Below, one piece after another: positions 14,967-22,878 of a DNA stretch of 64,000 nucleotides. The stretch is from Sphingomonas parva (ex Maeng et al. 2020) (GTDB lineage: Bacteria > Pseudomonadota > Alphaproteobacteria > Sphingomonadales > Sphingomonadaceae). The position numbers and the translations under genes are program-made. The first letter of the stretch is position 1; each line of letters starts with the position of its first letter. Below the pieces are notes generated by a model. The model saw only the letters and a list, made by a program, of their open reading frames with translations, was not told the DNA's origin and searched no databases. The stretch lies in the NCBI RefSeq assembly GCF_004564275.1, contig NZ_SPDV01000012.1, forward strand, positions 1 through 64,000. The letters are read 5' to 3'.

Positions 14967-17008
14967 GGCTGGGGGAGGGGAGGCCGGAGCCGCTCGGCGT
15001 CACGCCGGAGGGCGCGGGCGTCAACGTCGCGATCTTCTCGGCCCATGCCGGAGGGATCGAATTCTGCCTGTTCGACGCCGACGGCACGCGCGAGATCGCG
15101 CGGATCCGCCTGCCCGAGCGCAGCGGCGACGTCTGGCACGGCCATATCGAGGGCGTCCCTGTCGGGGCGCGCTACGGGCTGAGGGCGCACGGCCCGTTCG
15201 CGCCGGCCGAGGGGCACCGATTCAACCCGAACAAGCTGCTGGTCGATCCGCACGCGCGGCTGATCGACCGGCAGTTCGCCTTGCACCCGACGATGTTCGG
15301 CTATCCGGAGGGCGGCGACGATCTCGGCTTCGACACGCGCGACAGCGCCCCGTTCATGCCGAAGGCGATCGTCACGGAGGCCCCTGAAAGGGCGAATGGC
15401 AAAGACTCAGGTGGAGAGCGGCCGGCCCTGGGCCGCGCGTTCGTGCCCTGGGCCGAGACCGTCCTGTACGAGCTCCACGTCCGCGGCTTCACCATGCGCC
15501 ACGGCGAGGTGCCCGAGGCGGTGCGGGGCACCTTCTCGGGGCTCGCGCACCCGGCGGCGATCGACCATCTCGTCCGGCTCGGCGTGACCAGCGTCGAGAT
15601 CCTGCCGGCGGCGGCGTGGATCGACGAGCGCCATCTCGGCCCGCTCGGCCTCTCCAATTACTGGGGCTACAATCCGGTGGCCTTCGCCGCCCCCGACCCG
15701 CGGCTGGCGCCGGGCGGCTGGGCCGAGATCCGCGCGACGGTCGAGGCGCTCGCCGTCGCGGGTATCGAGACGATCGTCGACGTCGTCCTGAACCATAGCG
15801 GCGAAGGCGATGCGCTCGGCCCGACGCTGTCGCTGCGCGGGCTCGACAATGCGAGCTACTATCGGCTGCGCCGCGAGGACGCCCGCTTCTACGTCGACGA
15901 CAGCGGCTGCGGGAACACGCTCGCGCTCGACCGCGCGCCGGTGGTGCGGCTGGCAATGGACTCCTTGCGATGCTGGGCGCGGCTGGGCGGGGTCCACGGC
16001 TTCCGCTTCGATCTCGCCACCTGCCTCGGCCGGCGCGACGACGGCTTCGATCCCCAGGCGCCGCTGCTCGCCGCGATCGAGCAGGACCCGGAGCTGTCGC
16101 AGCTGAAGCTGATCGCCGAGGCGTGGGACATCGGCCCGGGCGGCTATCAGGTCGGGCGCTTCGGCGGCGCCTGGGGCGAATGGAACGACCGTTTCCGCGA
16201 CGACGTCCGCCGCTTCTGGCGCGGCGACGGCGGCCTGCTCGGACCGCTCGCGACGCGCCTCGCCGGCTCGGCCGACCTGTTCGCGGGCAAGCGGCGGCCG
16301 TCGCGCAGCGTCAACTTCGTCGCCGCGCACGACGGCTTCACCCTCGCCGATCTCGTCGCTCATGAGGCCAAGCACAATGAGGCGAACGGCGAGGGCAATC
16401 GCGACGGCTCGAACGAGAATTTCAGCTGGAACAACGGCGTCGAAGGGGCGAGCCACGACCGGGCGGTGAGCGAGGCGCGGCGGCGCGACCAGAGGGCGCT
16501 GCTCGCCACCCTGCTGCTGGCGCGCGGCACCCCGATGCTGGCGATGGGCGCCGAGCTCGGCCACGGCCAGGCCGGCAACAACAATGGCTATGCCCAGGAC
16601 AACGAGACGAGCTGGCTCGACTGGGACAGAGCGGACGAGGGGCTGCGCGCCTTCACCCAGCGCCTGATCGCGCTCCGCCACGCCCATCCTCTGCTGCGCG
16701 AGGACCGCTTCCTGGCCGGCGAGGGCGACGTCCAGTGGCTCGCGCCGGAGGGAAGGGCGATGGGCGATTCCGAATGGCCGCAGGGCGAGAGCCTCGCCAT
16801 GCTGCTGTCGGCAGAAGAGGAGCGGCTGGCGGTCCTGATCCACCGGGGGGGCGAGCCGTGCAATTTCGTGCTGCCGGCGTCGCGCGGCGACCGGCAATGG
16901 CGGGTGCTGGCCGACAGCTCCCTCGACGGCGCCGAGCATCCGGCAGGAACGATGTTCACGCTGGCGCCGCGCAGCGTGGTGCTGATCGTGGAACTGGCGG
17001 AGGCGTGA
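14963..17008 (+). CDS. glgX: Glycogen debranching enzyme
   Basis: GH13_11 isoamylase-type enzyme that hydrolyses alpha-1,6 branches left after GlgP has shortened outer chains. The predicted 681-aa protein has an N-terminal CBM48 ([22 protein letters not shown]), then [28 protein letters not shown], the nucleophile region GFRFDLAT, the acid/base [13 protein letters not shown] and [17 protein letters not shown], with [15 protein letters not shown]. Its ATG is embedded in the end of glgA. Last gene of the operon; a short type-C repeat follows the stop. Confidence 0.95.
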   Translation: MRLGEGRPEPLGVTPEGAGVNVAIFSAHAGGIEFCLFDADGTREIARIRLPERSGDVWHGHIEGVPVGARYGLRAHGPFAPAEGHRFNPNKLLVDPHARLIDRQFALHPTMFGYPEGGDDLGFDTRDSAPFMPKAIVTEAPERANGKDSGGERPALGRAFVPWAETVLYELHVRGFTMRHGEVPEAVRGTFSGLAHPAAIDHLVRLGVTSVEILPAAAWIDERHLGPLGLSNYWGYNPVAFAAPDPRLAPGGWAEIRATVEALAVAGIETIVDVVLNHSGEGDALGPTLSLRGLDNASYYRLRREDARFYVDDSGCGNTLALDRAPVVRLAMDSLRCWARLGGVHGFRFDLATCLGRRDDGFDPQAPLLAAIEQDPELSQLKLIAEAWDIGPGGYQVGRFGGAWGEWNDRFRDDVRRFWRGDGGLLGPLATRLAGSADLFAGKRRPSRSVNFVAAHDGFTLADLVAHEAKHNEANGEGNRDGSNENFSWNNGVEGASHDRAVSEARRRDQRALLATLLLARGTPMLAMGAELGHGQAGNNNGYAQDNETSWLDWDRADEGLRAFTQRLIALRHAHPLLREDRFLAGEGDVQWLAPEGRAMGDSEWPQGESLAMLLSAEEERLAVLIHRGGEPCNFVLPASRGDRQWRVLADSSLDGAEHPAGTMFTLAPRSVVLIVELAEA

Positions 17009-17011
17009 GCT

Positions 17012-17100
17012 CTCTCTGCCCTTCAGGGGAGAGGGGTACGCCTTGCCAATTGAAGCCCTCCGTCCTCCCCGTTATCGCAGGCGCACCAGGCGAGGAGGGG
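17012..17100. repeat. Repeat remnants between glgX and the MHS transporter
   Basis: CTCTCTGCCCTTCAGGGGAGAGG (17012-17035) is a type-C hairpin that may end the glg transcript. A second module, TCCTCCCCGTTATCGCAGGCG ... GGCGAGGAGGGGG (17062-17102), resembles type A, and its G-rich edge falls where the next gene needs a ribosome-binding site. Confidence 0.5.
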
Positions 17101-17104
17101 GCGG

Positions 17105-18406
17105 ATGGAAACGGCGGCAGCGAGCGAGGGGCCGCAGCGGGCGCATCGGATCCGCAACATCATCGGCGGCTCGGCCGGCAACCTCGTCGAATGGTACGAC
17201 TGGTACGTCTATTCGGCCTTCACCCTCTATTTCGCGCCGGTCTTCTTCCCGAAGGGGGACCAGACCGCGCAATTGCTGAGCGCCGCGGCGATCTTCGCGG
17301 TCGGCTTCGTGATGCGGCCGATCGGGGCCTGGCTGATGGGCATCTATGCCGACCGGCGGGGCCGCAAGGCGGGGCTCACCCTGTCGGTGACGCTGATGTG
17401 CCTCGGCTCGCTGCTGATCGCGGTGACGCCGACCTATGCGACGATCGGCGCGCTGGCGCCGGCGATCCTGGTGCTCGCGCGGCTGATGCAGGGGCTCAGC
17501 GTCGGCGGCGAATATGGCGCCAGCGCCACCTATCTGAGCGAGATGGCCGAGCGCCGCCACCGCGGTTTCTATTCCAGCTTCCAGTACGTCACCCTGATCT
17601 CGGGCCAGCTGATCGCGCTCGCCGTGCTCCTCGTGCTGCAGGCGAGCCTCAGCGAGGCGGCGCTGGAGAGCTGGGGCTGGCGCGTGCCGTTCGCGATCGG
17701 CGCCCTGCTCGCCATCGTCGTCTTCTGGCTGCGCCGGCGGCTCGCGGAGACGCAGAGCTTCGAGAATGCGCGGAAGCGGGAGGCGCCACGCTCGAGCAGC
17801 CTCGCCCTCTTCCGCGACCATCCCAAAGAGGCGCTGCTGGTGATGGGCCTCACCGCCGGGGGCACGCTCGCCTTCTACGCCTACACGACCTACATGCAGA
17901 AGTTCCTGGTCAACACCTCCGGCTTCGGGCGCGAGACGGCGACCGAGATCACCGCCGCGGCCCTGTTCGTCTACATGCTGCTGCAGCCGGCGGTCGGCGC
18001 ATTGTCCGACCGGATCGGGCGCAAGCCGATCATGATCGGCTTCGGCCTGCTCGGCACGCTTCTGACCGTGCCGATCTTCACCACGCTGGAGGAGGTCTCG
18101 AGCCCTTTCGCCGCCTTCGCCCTGGTCCTCGGCGCGCTGATCATCGTCAGCGGCTATACGGCGATCAACGCGGTGGTGAAGGCCGAACTCTTCCCCGCCC
18201 ACATCCGCGCTCTGGGCGTGGCGCTCCCCTACGCGCTCGCCAACACCTTGTTCGGCGGCACCGCCGAATATGCCGCCTTGTGGTTCAAGGACCGGGGAAT
18301 CGAGAACGCCTTCTACTGGTACGTCACCGGCCTGATCGCGGTGTCGCTGATCGTCTACGCGACGATGCGCGACACGCGCGACCACAGCCACATCGCCGAG
18401 GACTGA
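17105..18406 (+). CDS. MFS transporter, metabolite:H+ symporter (MHS/KgtP-like) family
   Basis: Inner-membrane transporter of 433 aa with about 12 hydrophobic segments. The opening NIIGGSAGNLVEWYDWYVYSAF and GFVMRPIGAWLMGIYADRRGRK are signatures of the MHS family (KgtP, ProP, ShiA), as is LMQGLSVGGEYGASATYLSE. The closest family model I recognise is the alpha-ketoglutarate permease group, but the substrate cannot be read from sequence; dicarboxylates, osmolytes or aromatic acids are all possible. The ATG follows GAGGAGGGGGCGG, part of the upstream repeat. It is downstream of glgX on the same strand but 96 nt away and probably separately transcribed. Confidence 0.88.
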   Translation: METAAASEGPQRAHRIRNIIGGSAGNLVEWYDWYVYSAFTLYFAPVFFPKGDQTAQLLSAAAIFAVGFVMRPIGAWLMGIYADRRGRKAGLTLSVTLMCLGSLLIAVTPTYATIGALAPAILVLARLMQGLSVGGEYGASATYLSEMAERRHRGFYSSFQYVTLISGQLIALAVLLVLQASLSEAALESWGWRVPFAIGALLAIVVFWLRRRLAETQSFENARKREAPRSSSLALFRDHPKEALLVMGLTAGGTLAFYAYTTYMQKFLVNTSGFGRETATEITAAALFVYMLLQPAVGALSDRIGRKPIMIGFGLLGTLLTVPIFTTLEEVSSPFAAFALVLGALIIVSGYTAINAVVKAELFPAHIRALGVALPYALANTLFGGTAEYAALWFKDRGIENAFYWYVTGLIAVSLIVYATMRDTRDHSHIAED

Positions 18407-18418
18407 GCGCGGCGGCAC

Positions 18419-18444
18419 GGAACCGGACGGCGGCCGGGGCGGTT
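18419..18444 (+). promoter_or_regulatory. Weak EcfG-like promoter upstream of the App1 gene
   Basis: GGAAC at 18419-18423, 17 nt, then GGTT at 18441-18444. The -35 is perfect, but the -10 lacks the usual C. It is only about 9 nt before the ATG, so a transcript from it would be almost leaderless. Weak candidate. Confidence 0.25.
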
Positions 18445-18452
18445 CGCAAGCC

Positions 18453-19556
18453 ATGGCCGGATCCGCCCTGCACCGTCTCTTCCATTCGATCGTCGCCGGC
18501 CTCGAGCGGGACGTCGACTGGATCCACGACGTGCTCGACCGCGGCGAGGGGTTCGACCGCAAGGTGCGGCTGCTCGCTTATGCCGGCTACCGCAACGCCG
18601 ACGTGGCGCGGGTGCGGGGCCGCATCGTGCGCTACGGCGCGCCGCTCGATGCCGGCGAGGGTCTGGTGGCGCGGCTGCGGGCGATGCTCGACATCTACAA
18701 CAGCCACGAGCTTCCCGGGATCGAGGTCCGCCTGGAGGGTTACGGCCGGACGCTCACCGCGGTCAGCGACGAGGAGGGCTATTTCGGGTTCGAACTGCCG
18801 GTCGACGCGCCGCTGCCGCACGGTACGCGGTGGGAGCAGGTGACGCTCTCGACTCCCGGCCGGGAGGCGCAGGCGGCGCGGATCGACGTGCCGGTGATCG
18901 CGCCGGGTGCAGACGGCAATTGGGGAATCATCTCCGACATCGACGATACGGTGATCGAGACCGGCGCGACCGATTTCGTGAAGAACTGGCGCCGGGTGCT
19001 GATTGAGCGGCCGGACGAGCGGCTGGCGGTGCCCGGCGCCTCCAAGCTCTACGGCATGATCGCGCGCGACCATGTCGCGCCGGCACGACCCTTCTTCTAC
19101 GTCTCCTCTTCGCCCTGGAACCTCTACGGCTTCATCGCCGAGTTCATGGAGCTGAACGGCATCCCGCACGGGCCGATGTTCCTCAAGGACTATGGCATCG
19201 ACAGCAACCGACTGATCGACGCCGGGCACGACGCGCACAAGCTCGCGGCGATCGAGACGGTGCTGGCCTTCTATCCCGGCTTCCGCTTCCTGCTGATCGG
19301 CGACAACGGTCAGCGCGACGTCGCGATTTACGCGCGGGCGGTCGAGAGGTTCGGCGCCCGCGTCGGCGGTGTGTTCATCCGTGACGTCGACGGCACCTGC
19401 CGGTCGGGCGAGGAGGGCGCGCTGCTGCAAAGCATCGAGGCGGCCGGCGTTCCGACCTTCTGCGGCGCCGGCTTCGACGAGGCGGTGGAGGTGGTGAAGG
19501 CGCTGGACCTCGACCGGCCGCTGGAGGCGGCGAAAGCGGCGGCGGCCTCAGGTTGA
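18453..19556 (+). CDS. App1-family phosphatase (DUF2183)
   Basis: Protein of 367 aa related to yeast App1 phosphatidate phosphatase and bacterial DUF2183 proteins. A variable N-terminal region with a beta-sandwich-like stretch (GIEVRLEGYGRTLTAVSDEEGYFGF) precedes a HAD-like catalytic domain with WGIISDIDDTVIETG (DxDxT, Asp162 and Asp164), the PFFYVSSSPWNLY segment and the FRFLLIGDNGQRDVAIY region with the late acidic motif. The likely substrate is a phosphorylated lipid, inferred from the family only. No signal peptide is evident. It stands alone on the plus strand, with convergent GIN-domain genes following. Confidence 0.88.
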   Translation: MAGSALHRLFHSIVAGLERDVDWIHDVLDRGEGFDRKVRLLAYAGYRNADVARVRGRIVRYGAPLDAGEGLVARLRAMLDIYNSHELPGIEVRLEGYGRTLTAVSDEEGYFGFELPVDAPLPHGTRWEQVTLSTPGREAQAARIDVPVIAPGADGNWGIISDIDDTVIETGATDFVKNWRRVLIERPDERLAVPGASKLYGMIARDHVAPARPFFYVSSSPWNLYGFIAEFMELNGIPHGPMFLKDYGIDSNRLIDAGHDAHKLAAIETVLAFYPGFRFLLIGDNGQRDVAIYARAVERFGARVGGVFIRDVDGTCRSGEEGALLQSIEAAGVPTFCGAGFDEAVEVVKALDLDRPLEAAKAAAASG

Positions 19557-19570
19557 AAGCCTGGTCAGGC

Positions 19571-20263
19571 TCAGCGGCCGCAGGTAACGCCCGCGGCGGC
19601 CGGGCCGGTGACGGTGCAGGAGGCGGCGCCGGCGATCGACACCTCGCCCGGGCCCGAGGCAGTGACCCTGGCGGTGCGCCGCGCCGCGAAGGCGATGCGG
19701 CCGGCGGTGTCGGCGATCACCACCGCATCGTCGGCGGCGAGGCTCTCGCCCTCGAGATTGCCGCTGCCCTGGATGGTCACGCGCGCCTGCCTGGCCTTGC
19801 CGCCGGCGCTGATCGTGCCCGAGCCGAGCAGGCCGATGCCGAGATTGTCCGCGTCCACCGCGGCGACGGCGAGCCGCCCGCTACCCGAGACGCTGAGATC
19901 GACTTTCAGCCCCTTCGCCCGATCGACCGCGAGGCTGCCCGGGCCGATCACGCTCGCCATCGTCAGGCTGCGAGCGCCGATCTCGATCCGGACCGTTCCG
20001 CTGCGCGCGCCGGGATAGCCGCCCCAGGCGGCACGATTGGCACGGATCCTGAGGGTGCGGCCCTGGACGTCGAGGCTGAGCCGGTCGATCGCCGCCTGAT
20101 CGCCCACGGCGCGCGCCCGCGAGAAGCCGCCGGTGGTGACGGTAACCTGATAGGGCCCCTCGACCTGGATGCGGTCGAAATCAGTGACCGAGTAATTGCG
20201 CTCCGCCGCGACGGCGGGCGCGGCGGCGAGGAGGAGGGAGGCGAGGAGGACGGGGCGTGTCAT
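19571..20263 (-). CDS. Secreted GIN-domain (DUF2807) protein
   Basis: Protein of 230 aa starting MTRPVLLASLLLAAAPAVAAE, a clear Sec signal peptide with AVA-A cleavage. The rest is a head-GIN/DUF2807 beta-helix made of short rungs ending in GPGS, GSGR, GSGT, GSGN and GPGE. The fold is known from structures, but the function is not established; surface or periplasmic adhesion is often suggested. The open frame extends 17 codons upstream, but the ATG at 20263 is the one that gives the signal peptide. A second GIN gene lies about 320 bp upstream on the same strand. Confidence 0.85.
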   Translation of the reverse strand: MTRPVLLASLLLAAAPAVAAERNYSVTDFDRIQVEGPYQVTVTTGGFSRARAVGDQAAIDRLSLDVQGRTLRIRANRAAWGGYPGARSGTVRIEIGARSLTMASVIGPGSLAVDRAKGLKVDLSVSGSGRLAVAAVDADNLGIGLLGSGTISAGGKARQARVTIQGSGNLEGESLAADDAVVIADTAGRIAFAARRTARVTASGPGEVSIAGAASCTVTGPAAAGVTCGR

Positions 20264-20318
20264 GCGCGGGAGCATGGCGCAGGAATGGTTAACGGGGAGG
20301 AAAAGGGGGGCCAAGTCA

Positions 20319-20430
20319 CGTCGTCCCGGCGAAGGCCGGGACCTCAGTGGTTAGCCTGAGCGGGTTTGGAGTACTCCATCAGCGTCTGCGCGAACTCCCC
20401 CGGAGACCCCGGCCTTCGCCGGGGTGACGG
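20319..20430. repeat. Type-B palindromic repeat pair (GTCCCGGC/GCCGGGAC)
   Basis: Two hairpins of the GTCATCCCGGC class in the 323-nt gap between the GIN genes: GTCCCGGC-gaag-GCCGGGAC at 20323-20342 and CCCCGGC-cttc-GCCGGGG at 20407-20424, followed by GTGACGG. The pair is arranged as an inverted unit, as at 40527-40602. A single-hairpin version is at 42990-43017. Confidence 0.75.
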
Positions 20431-20484
20431 TTTGGGTAGGGGAAAGGCGCTCCATTCGCGCCTGCGAGAACCCTCCACGAGGTC

Positions 20485-20548
20485 TTGATCAGGTCGCGGC
20501 TCCCCCGGAGCGGCTGCGGCCTGCTGGGGGCAGGCTGCACCTGATCAA
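20485..20548. repeat. Type-E repeat predicted to fold as a three-way junction
   Basis: Outer arms TTGATCAGGT (20485-20494) and ACCTGATCAA (20539-20548) are perfect inverted repeats. Inside are two further inverted repeats, GCTCC-ccc-GGAGC and GCCTGC-tgggg-GCAGGC, giving a Y-shaped fold. A second copy with the same plan lies at 45750-45811, and part of the inner sequence recurs at 28355-28385. Confidence 0.6.
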
Positions 20549-20586
20549 TTTCGCCGCGATGACGGCCGGGCGCCCCGGCGCCGTCG

Positions 20587-21321
20587 CTAGCCGACGCACC
20601 TCACGTCGCCGGAGCCCATCTTGGAGACGTTGCACTTGGCGGTGCCGCTGAGCTCGACGTCGCCCGAGCCGGCGATCGAGACGTCGGCGCTCTGCATCAC
20701 CCGGGCTCGGACGTCGCCGGAGCCGACGACCGAGACCTTGGCGCGCTGCACCTCGAACGCGTCGAGCGACACGTCGCCCGAGCCGGCGATCGAGACCTCG
20801 CCGGTCTCCGCCTTGCCGATCGCCTGGATGTTGCCCGAGCCCGCGACCGAGAATCGCGCGTCGCGCACCTCGACCCTCTGGATCTGCATGTCGCCCGAGC
20901 CGCCGATCGCCGCGGCGAAGCGCTCGCCGCTCACCCGGTCGATCTTCATGTCGCCCGATCCGCCGATCGAGGCACCGGCGAGGCTGGGGGCGGTGACGAA
21001 GATGGTGACCGGCTTGTGCTGCGACTTCCAGCCGAGCGAGAAGCCCTCCTTGGTGCCGATCGACAGTTCGCCATTTTCGACATGGATGTCGAGACGGTCA
21101 ATCACCGCCAGATCGCCCTCCGCGCGAACCGACGGCGCGCCGCCGACGGTGACGATCACATTGTGCGAGCCGCCGAGCGCGACGCGATCGAAGGCGCCGA
21201 CCTGGAAGGTGCGGCTGCCGCTGCCCTTGTTCTCGCCCGAATCGTGATTCTGCGCATCCGCAGAGAAATTGCAGGCCGCCACCAGCAGCGTCGACCCGAG
21301 CAGCGCGACGAGGTTGCGCAT
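20587..21321 (-). CDS. GIN-domain (DUF2807) lipoprotein
   Basis: Lipoprotein of 244 aa: MRNLVALLGSTLLVAAC has a lipobox ending in Cys17, so it should be membrane-anchored. After a polar linker (HDSGENKGSGS) comes a DUF2807 beta-helix with an unusually regular ladder: SIGGSGDMKI, AIGGSGDMQI, SVAGSGNIQA, SIAGSGDVSL, SVVGSGDVRA, SIAGSGDVEL and KMGSGDVRC. It ends in Cys-Val-Gly, so Cys near the C-terminus may pair with the one in AKCNVS. The ATG at 21321 follows GGGGAGAGAG. It is upstream of a second GIN gene and downstream of the divergent-looking promoter at 21338-21366. Confidence 0.87.
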   Translation of the reverse strand: MRNLVALLGSTLLVAACNFSADAQNHDSGENKGSGSRTFQVGAFDRVALGGSHNVIVTVGGAPSVRAEGDLAVIDRLDIHVENGELSIGTKEGFSLGWKSQHKPVTIFVTAPSLAGASIGGSGDMKIDRVSGERFAAAIGGSGDMQIQRVEVRDARFSVAGSGNIQAIGKAETGEVSIAGSGDVSLDAFEVQRAKVSVVGSGDVRARVMQSADVSIAGSGDVELSGTAKCNVSKMGSGDVRCVG

Positions 21322-21337
21322 CGATCTCTCTCCCCTA

Positions 21338-21366
21338 ACTGTATTGCACTTATAATACACGTGCAA
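21338..21366 (-). promoter_or_regulatory. Promoter of the GIN lipoprotein with overlapping inverted repeat
   Basis: On the minus strand TTGCAC (21366-21361), 17-nt spacer, TACAGT (21343-21338). The -35 is also one arm of the inverted repeat TTGCAC-N11-GTGCAA (21344-21366) that spans the whole spacer, so a dimeric repressor bound there would block RNA polymerase. Spacing to the start codon at 21321 fits. Confidence 0.5.
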
Positions 21367-21383
21367 GGCACCGGCCGCAAACG

Positions 21384-21410
21384 AAAAAGGCGGCCCGTCA
21401 CCGGGCCGCC
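21384..21410 (-). terminator. Rho-independent terminator of carD
   Basis: Stem GGCGGCCCG (21389-21397) and CGGGCCGCC (21402-21410), 4-nt loop, followed on the minus strand by TTTTT (21388-21384). It lies 28 nt past the carD stop. Confidence 0.85.
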
Positions 21411-21437
21411 CGTTCGTTGGAGAGCCTGTCGAGAGGC

Positions 21438-21974
21438 TTATTTCTCGACCGCCTTGTCCTTGTTGTAGATGGCCGCGGCCTTGTTGAGGATCTCGAGGAT
21501 CTTCTCGAGCGCCTTCGGCTCGTCCATCTGCTCCATCGCCGCCAGCTCGCGGGCGAGTCGGCTCGACGCCGCCTCGAAGATCTGGCGCTCGGAATAGCTC
21601 TGCTCCGGCTGGTCGTCGGCGCGGAACAGGTCGCGGGTCACCTCGGCGATCGACACGAGGTCGCCCGAGTTGATCTTCGCCTCATATTCCTGGGCGCGGC
21701 GCGACCACATGGTGCGCTTGACCTTCGGCTTGCCCTTGAGGGTGGCCAGCGCCTCCTGCATCGTCTTGTCCGACGAGAGCTTGCGCATGCCGACGCTCTC
21801 GGCCTTGTTGGTCGGGACGCGGAGCGTCATCCGCTCCTTCTCGAAGCGCAGCACATAGAGCTCGAGCTGCATGCCGGCGATGTCCGTGCTCTGCAGTTCG
21901 ATGACACGGCCGACGCCGTGCTTGGGGTACACCACATAATCGCCAACGTCGAAGCTCAACGCCTTCGCTGCCAT
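21438..21974 (-). CDS. carD: CarD-family transcriptional regulator (CdnL-like)
   Basis: RNA-polymerase-binding factor of 178 aa. The N-terminal Tudor-like RNAP interaction domain reads FDVGDYVVYPKHGVGRVIELQ and is followed by the mostly helical DNA-binding part with the conserved Trp (KRTMWSRRAQEYEAKINSGD) that stabilises open complexes in CarD/CdnL proteins. Known: alphaproteobacterial CdnL supports rRNA and biosynthetic gene transcription. The gene follows fdxA on the minus strand after 246 nt and ends at a strong terminator, so it is probably transcribed by itself. Confidence 0.95.
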   Translation of the reverse strand: MAAKALSFDVGDYVVYPKHGVGRVIELQSTDIAGMQLELYVLRFEKERMTLRVPTNKAESVGMRKLSSDKTMQEALATLKGKPKVKRTMWSRRAQEYEAKINSGDLVSIAEVTRDLFRADDQPEQSYSERQIFEAASSRLARELAAMEQMDEPKALEKILEILNKAAAIYNKDKAVEK

Positions 21975-22203
21975 CTATTCGACCTTCCCATGGAAACGCC
22001 TGCAGACACCCGAATCGTCCCCCCACAGACGAGTCTCAAAGCCTCTGCGGCTTGCCTGATGAATCGCTTCACGCGGGATGCGCTGCGCACCCGCCTTCGA
22101 TGCACGCGTCTATACCTCAAAGAGTGCGAAAAAGCTACTCTTTTAGGCGGTCCGTGGCAGATTCCCGTCCAATGGCGGGATCAATCATGTCTTTGCAACT
22201 GAA

Positions 22204-22220
22204 ATGCCGCTATGCGCGGC
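22204..22220 (-). terminator. Possible weak terminator of fdxA
   Basis: GCCGC-gcata-GCGGC followed by ATTTC lies directly after the fdxA stop on the minus strand. The stem is short (5 bp) and the T run poor. Confidence 0.3.
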
Positions 22221-22559
22221 TCAATCGCCCTCGCCCGGGCTGGCCGAGAAATACTTCTCGAACTTCCCTTCCTCGCCCTTGTGCTCGTCGGCATCGGCCG
22301 GAGATTCGCGCTTGCGGGTGAGATTCGGCCATTCCGCCGAATAAGTGGAATTGATCTCGAGCCACTTCTCCAGCCCCGCCTCGGTGTCCGGCAGGATCGC
22401 CTCGGCCGGGCATTCCGGCTCGCAGACGCCGCAATCGATGCACTCGTTGGGGTTGATGACGAGCATGTTCTCGCCTTCGTAGAAGCAGTCCACCGGGCAC
22501 ACTTCCACGCAGTCCATATATTTGCAGCGGATGCACGCTTCGGTGACGACGTAGGTCAT
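22221..22559 (-). CDS. fdxA: Seven-iron ferredoxin (3Fe-4S/4Fe-4S)
   Basis: Electron carrier of 112 aa. The N-terminal half has the cluster cysteines in the FdxA arrangement, [18 protein letters not shown] and [16 protein letters not shown], where the first motif supports a 3Fe-4S cluster and the second a 4Fe-4S cluster. A C-terminal extension ([17 protein letters not shown]) is typical of the Azotobacter-type ferredoxin I family. The partner is unknown. It lies downstream of the S4 protein (26 nt) and SUV3-like helicase, a neighbourhood often seen in alphaproteobacteria. Confidence 0.96.
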   Translation of the reverse strand: MTYVVTEACIRCKYMDCVEVCPVDCFYEGENMLVINPNECIDCGVCEPECPAEAILPDTEAGLEKWLEINSTYSAEWPNLTRKRESPADADEHKGEEGKFEKYFSASPGEGD

Positions 22560-22584
22560 TTGCTTCTCCCTGTACGAGCCGGCT

Positions 22585-22878
22585 CTAGTCGCCGCCGCCT
22601 TCGCTCGTCAACGGGCCATCCGGCAGCTCGGTGTAGAGCGTCCGCGCTTCGACCGGCGGCCCGCGCCGGGCGGGCAGGGCCTCGATGCGGAGCACGCGCA
22701 CCTTACCGCGAATCGCGAAGGACAGCACGTCGCCGACTCGCACCGGTGCGTGGGCACGATCGACCACCCGGCCGGAGATCCGCAGCCGCCCGTCCTCGGC
22801 GAGGGTCTGGGCGAGGCTCCGGGTCTTCACGATCCGGGCGAACCACAGGAACTTGTCGAGCCGGAGCGTGTCAGCCAC
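22585..22878 (-). CDS. S4-domain RNA-binding protein (HslR/Hsp15-like)
   Basis: Small basic protein (97 aa) consisting mainly of one S4 domain: [48 protein letters not shown] is split here only by description; the LDK-LW-RxVKTR-A start and V--GD turn match Hsp15-type proteins, which in E. coli rescue stalled 50S subunits. The GTG at 22878 overlaps the end of the helicase gene by 8 nt. A TTG 24 nt further upstream also keeps the frame open but is less likely. Probably cotranscribed with the helicase. Confidence 0.88.
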   Translation of the reverse strand: MADTLRLDKFLWFARIVKTRSLAQTLAEDGRLRISGRVVDRAHAPVRVGDVLSFAIRGKVRVLRIEALPARRGPPVEARTLYTELPDGPLTSEGGGD

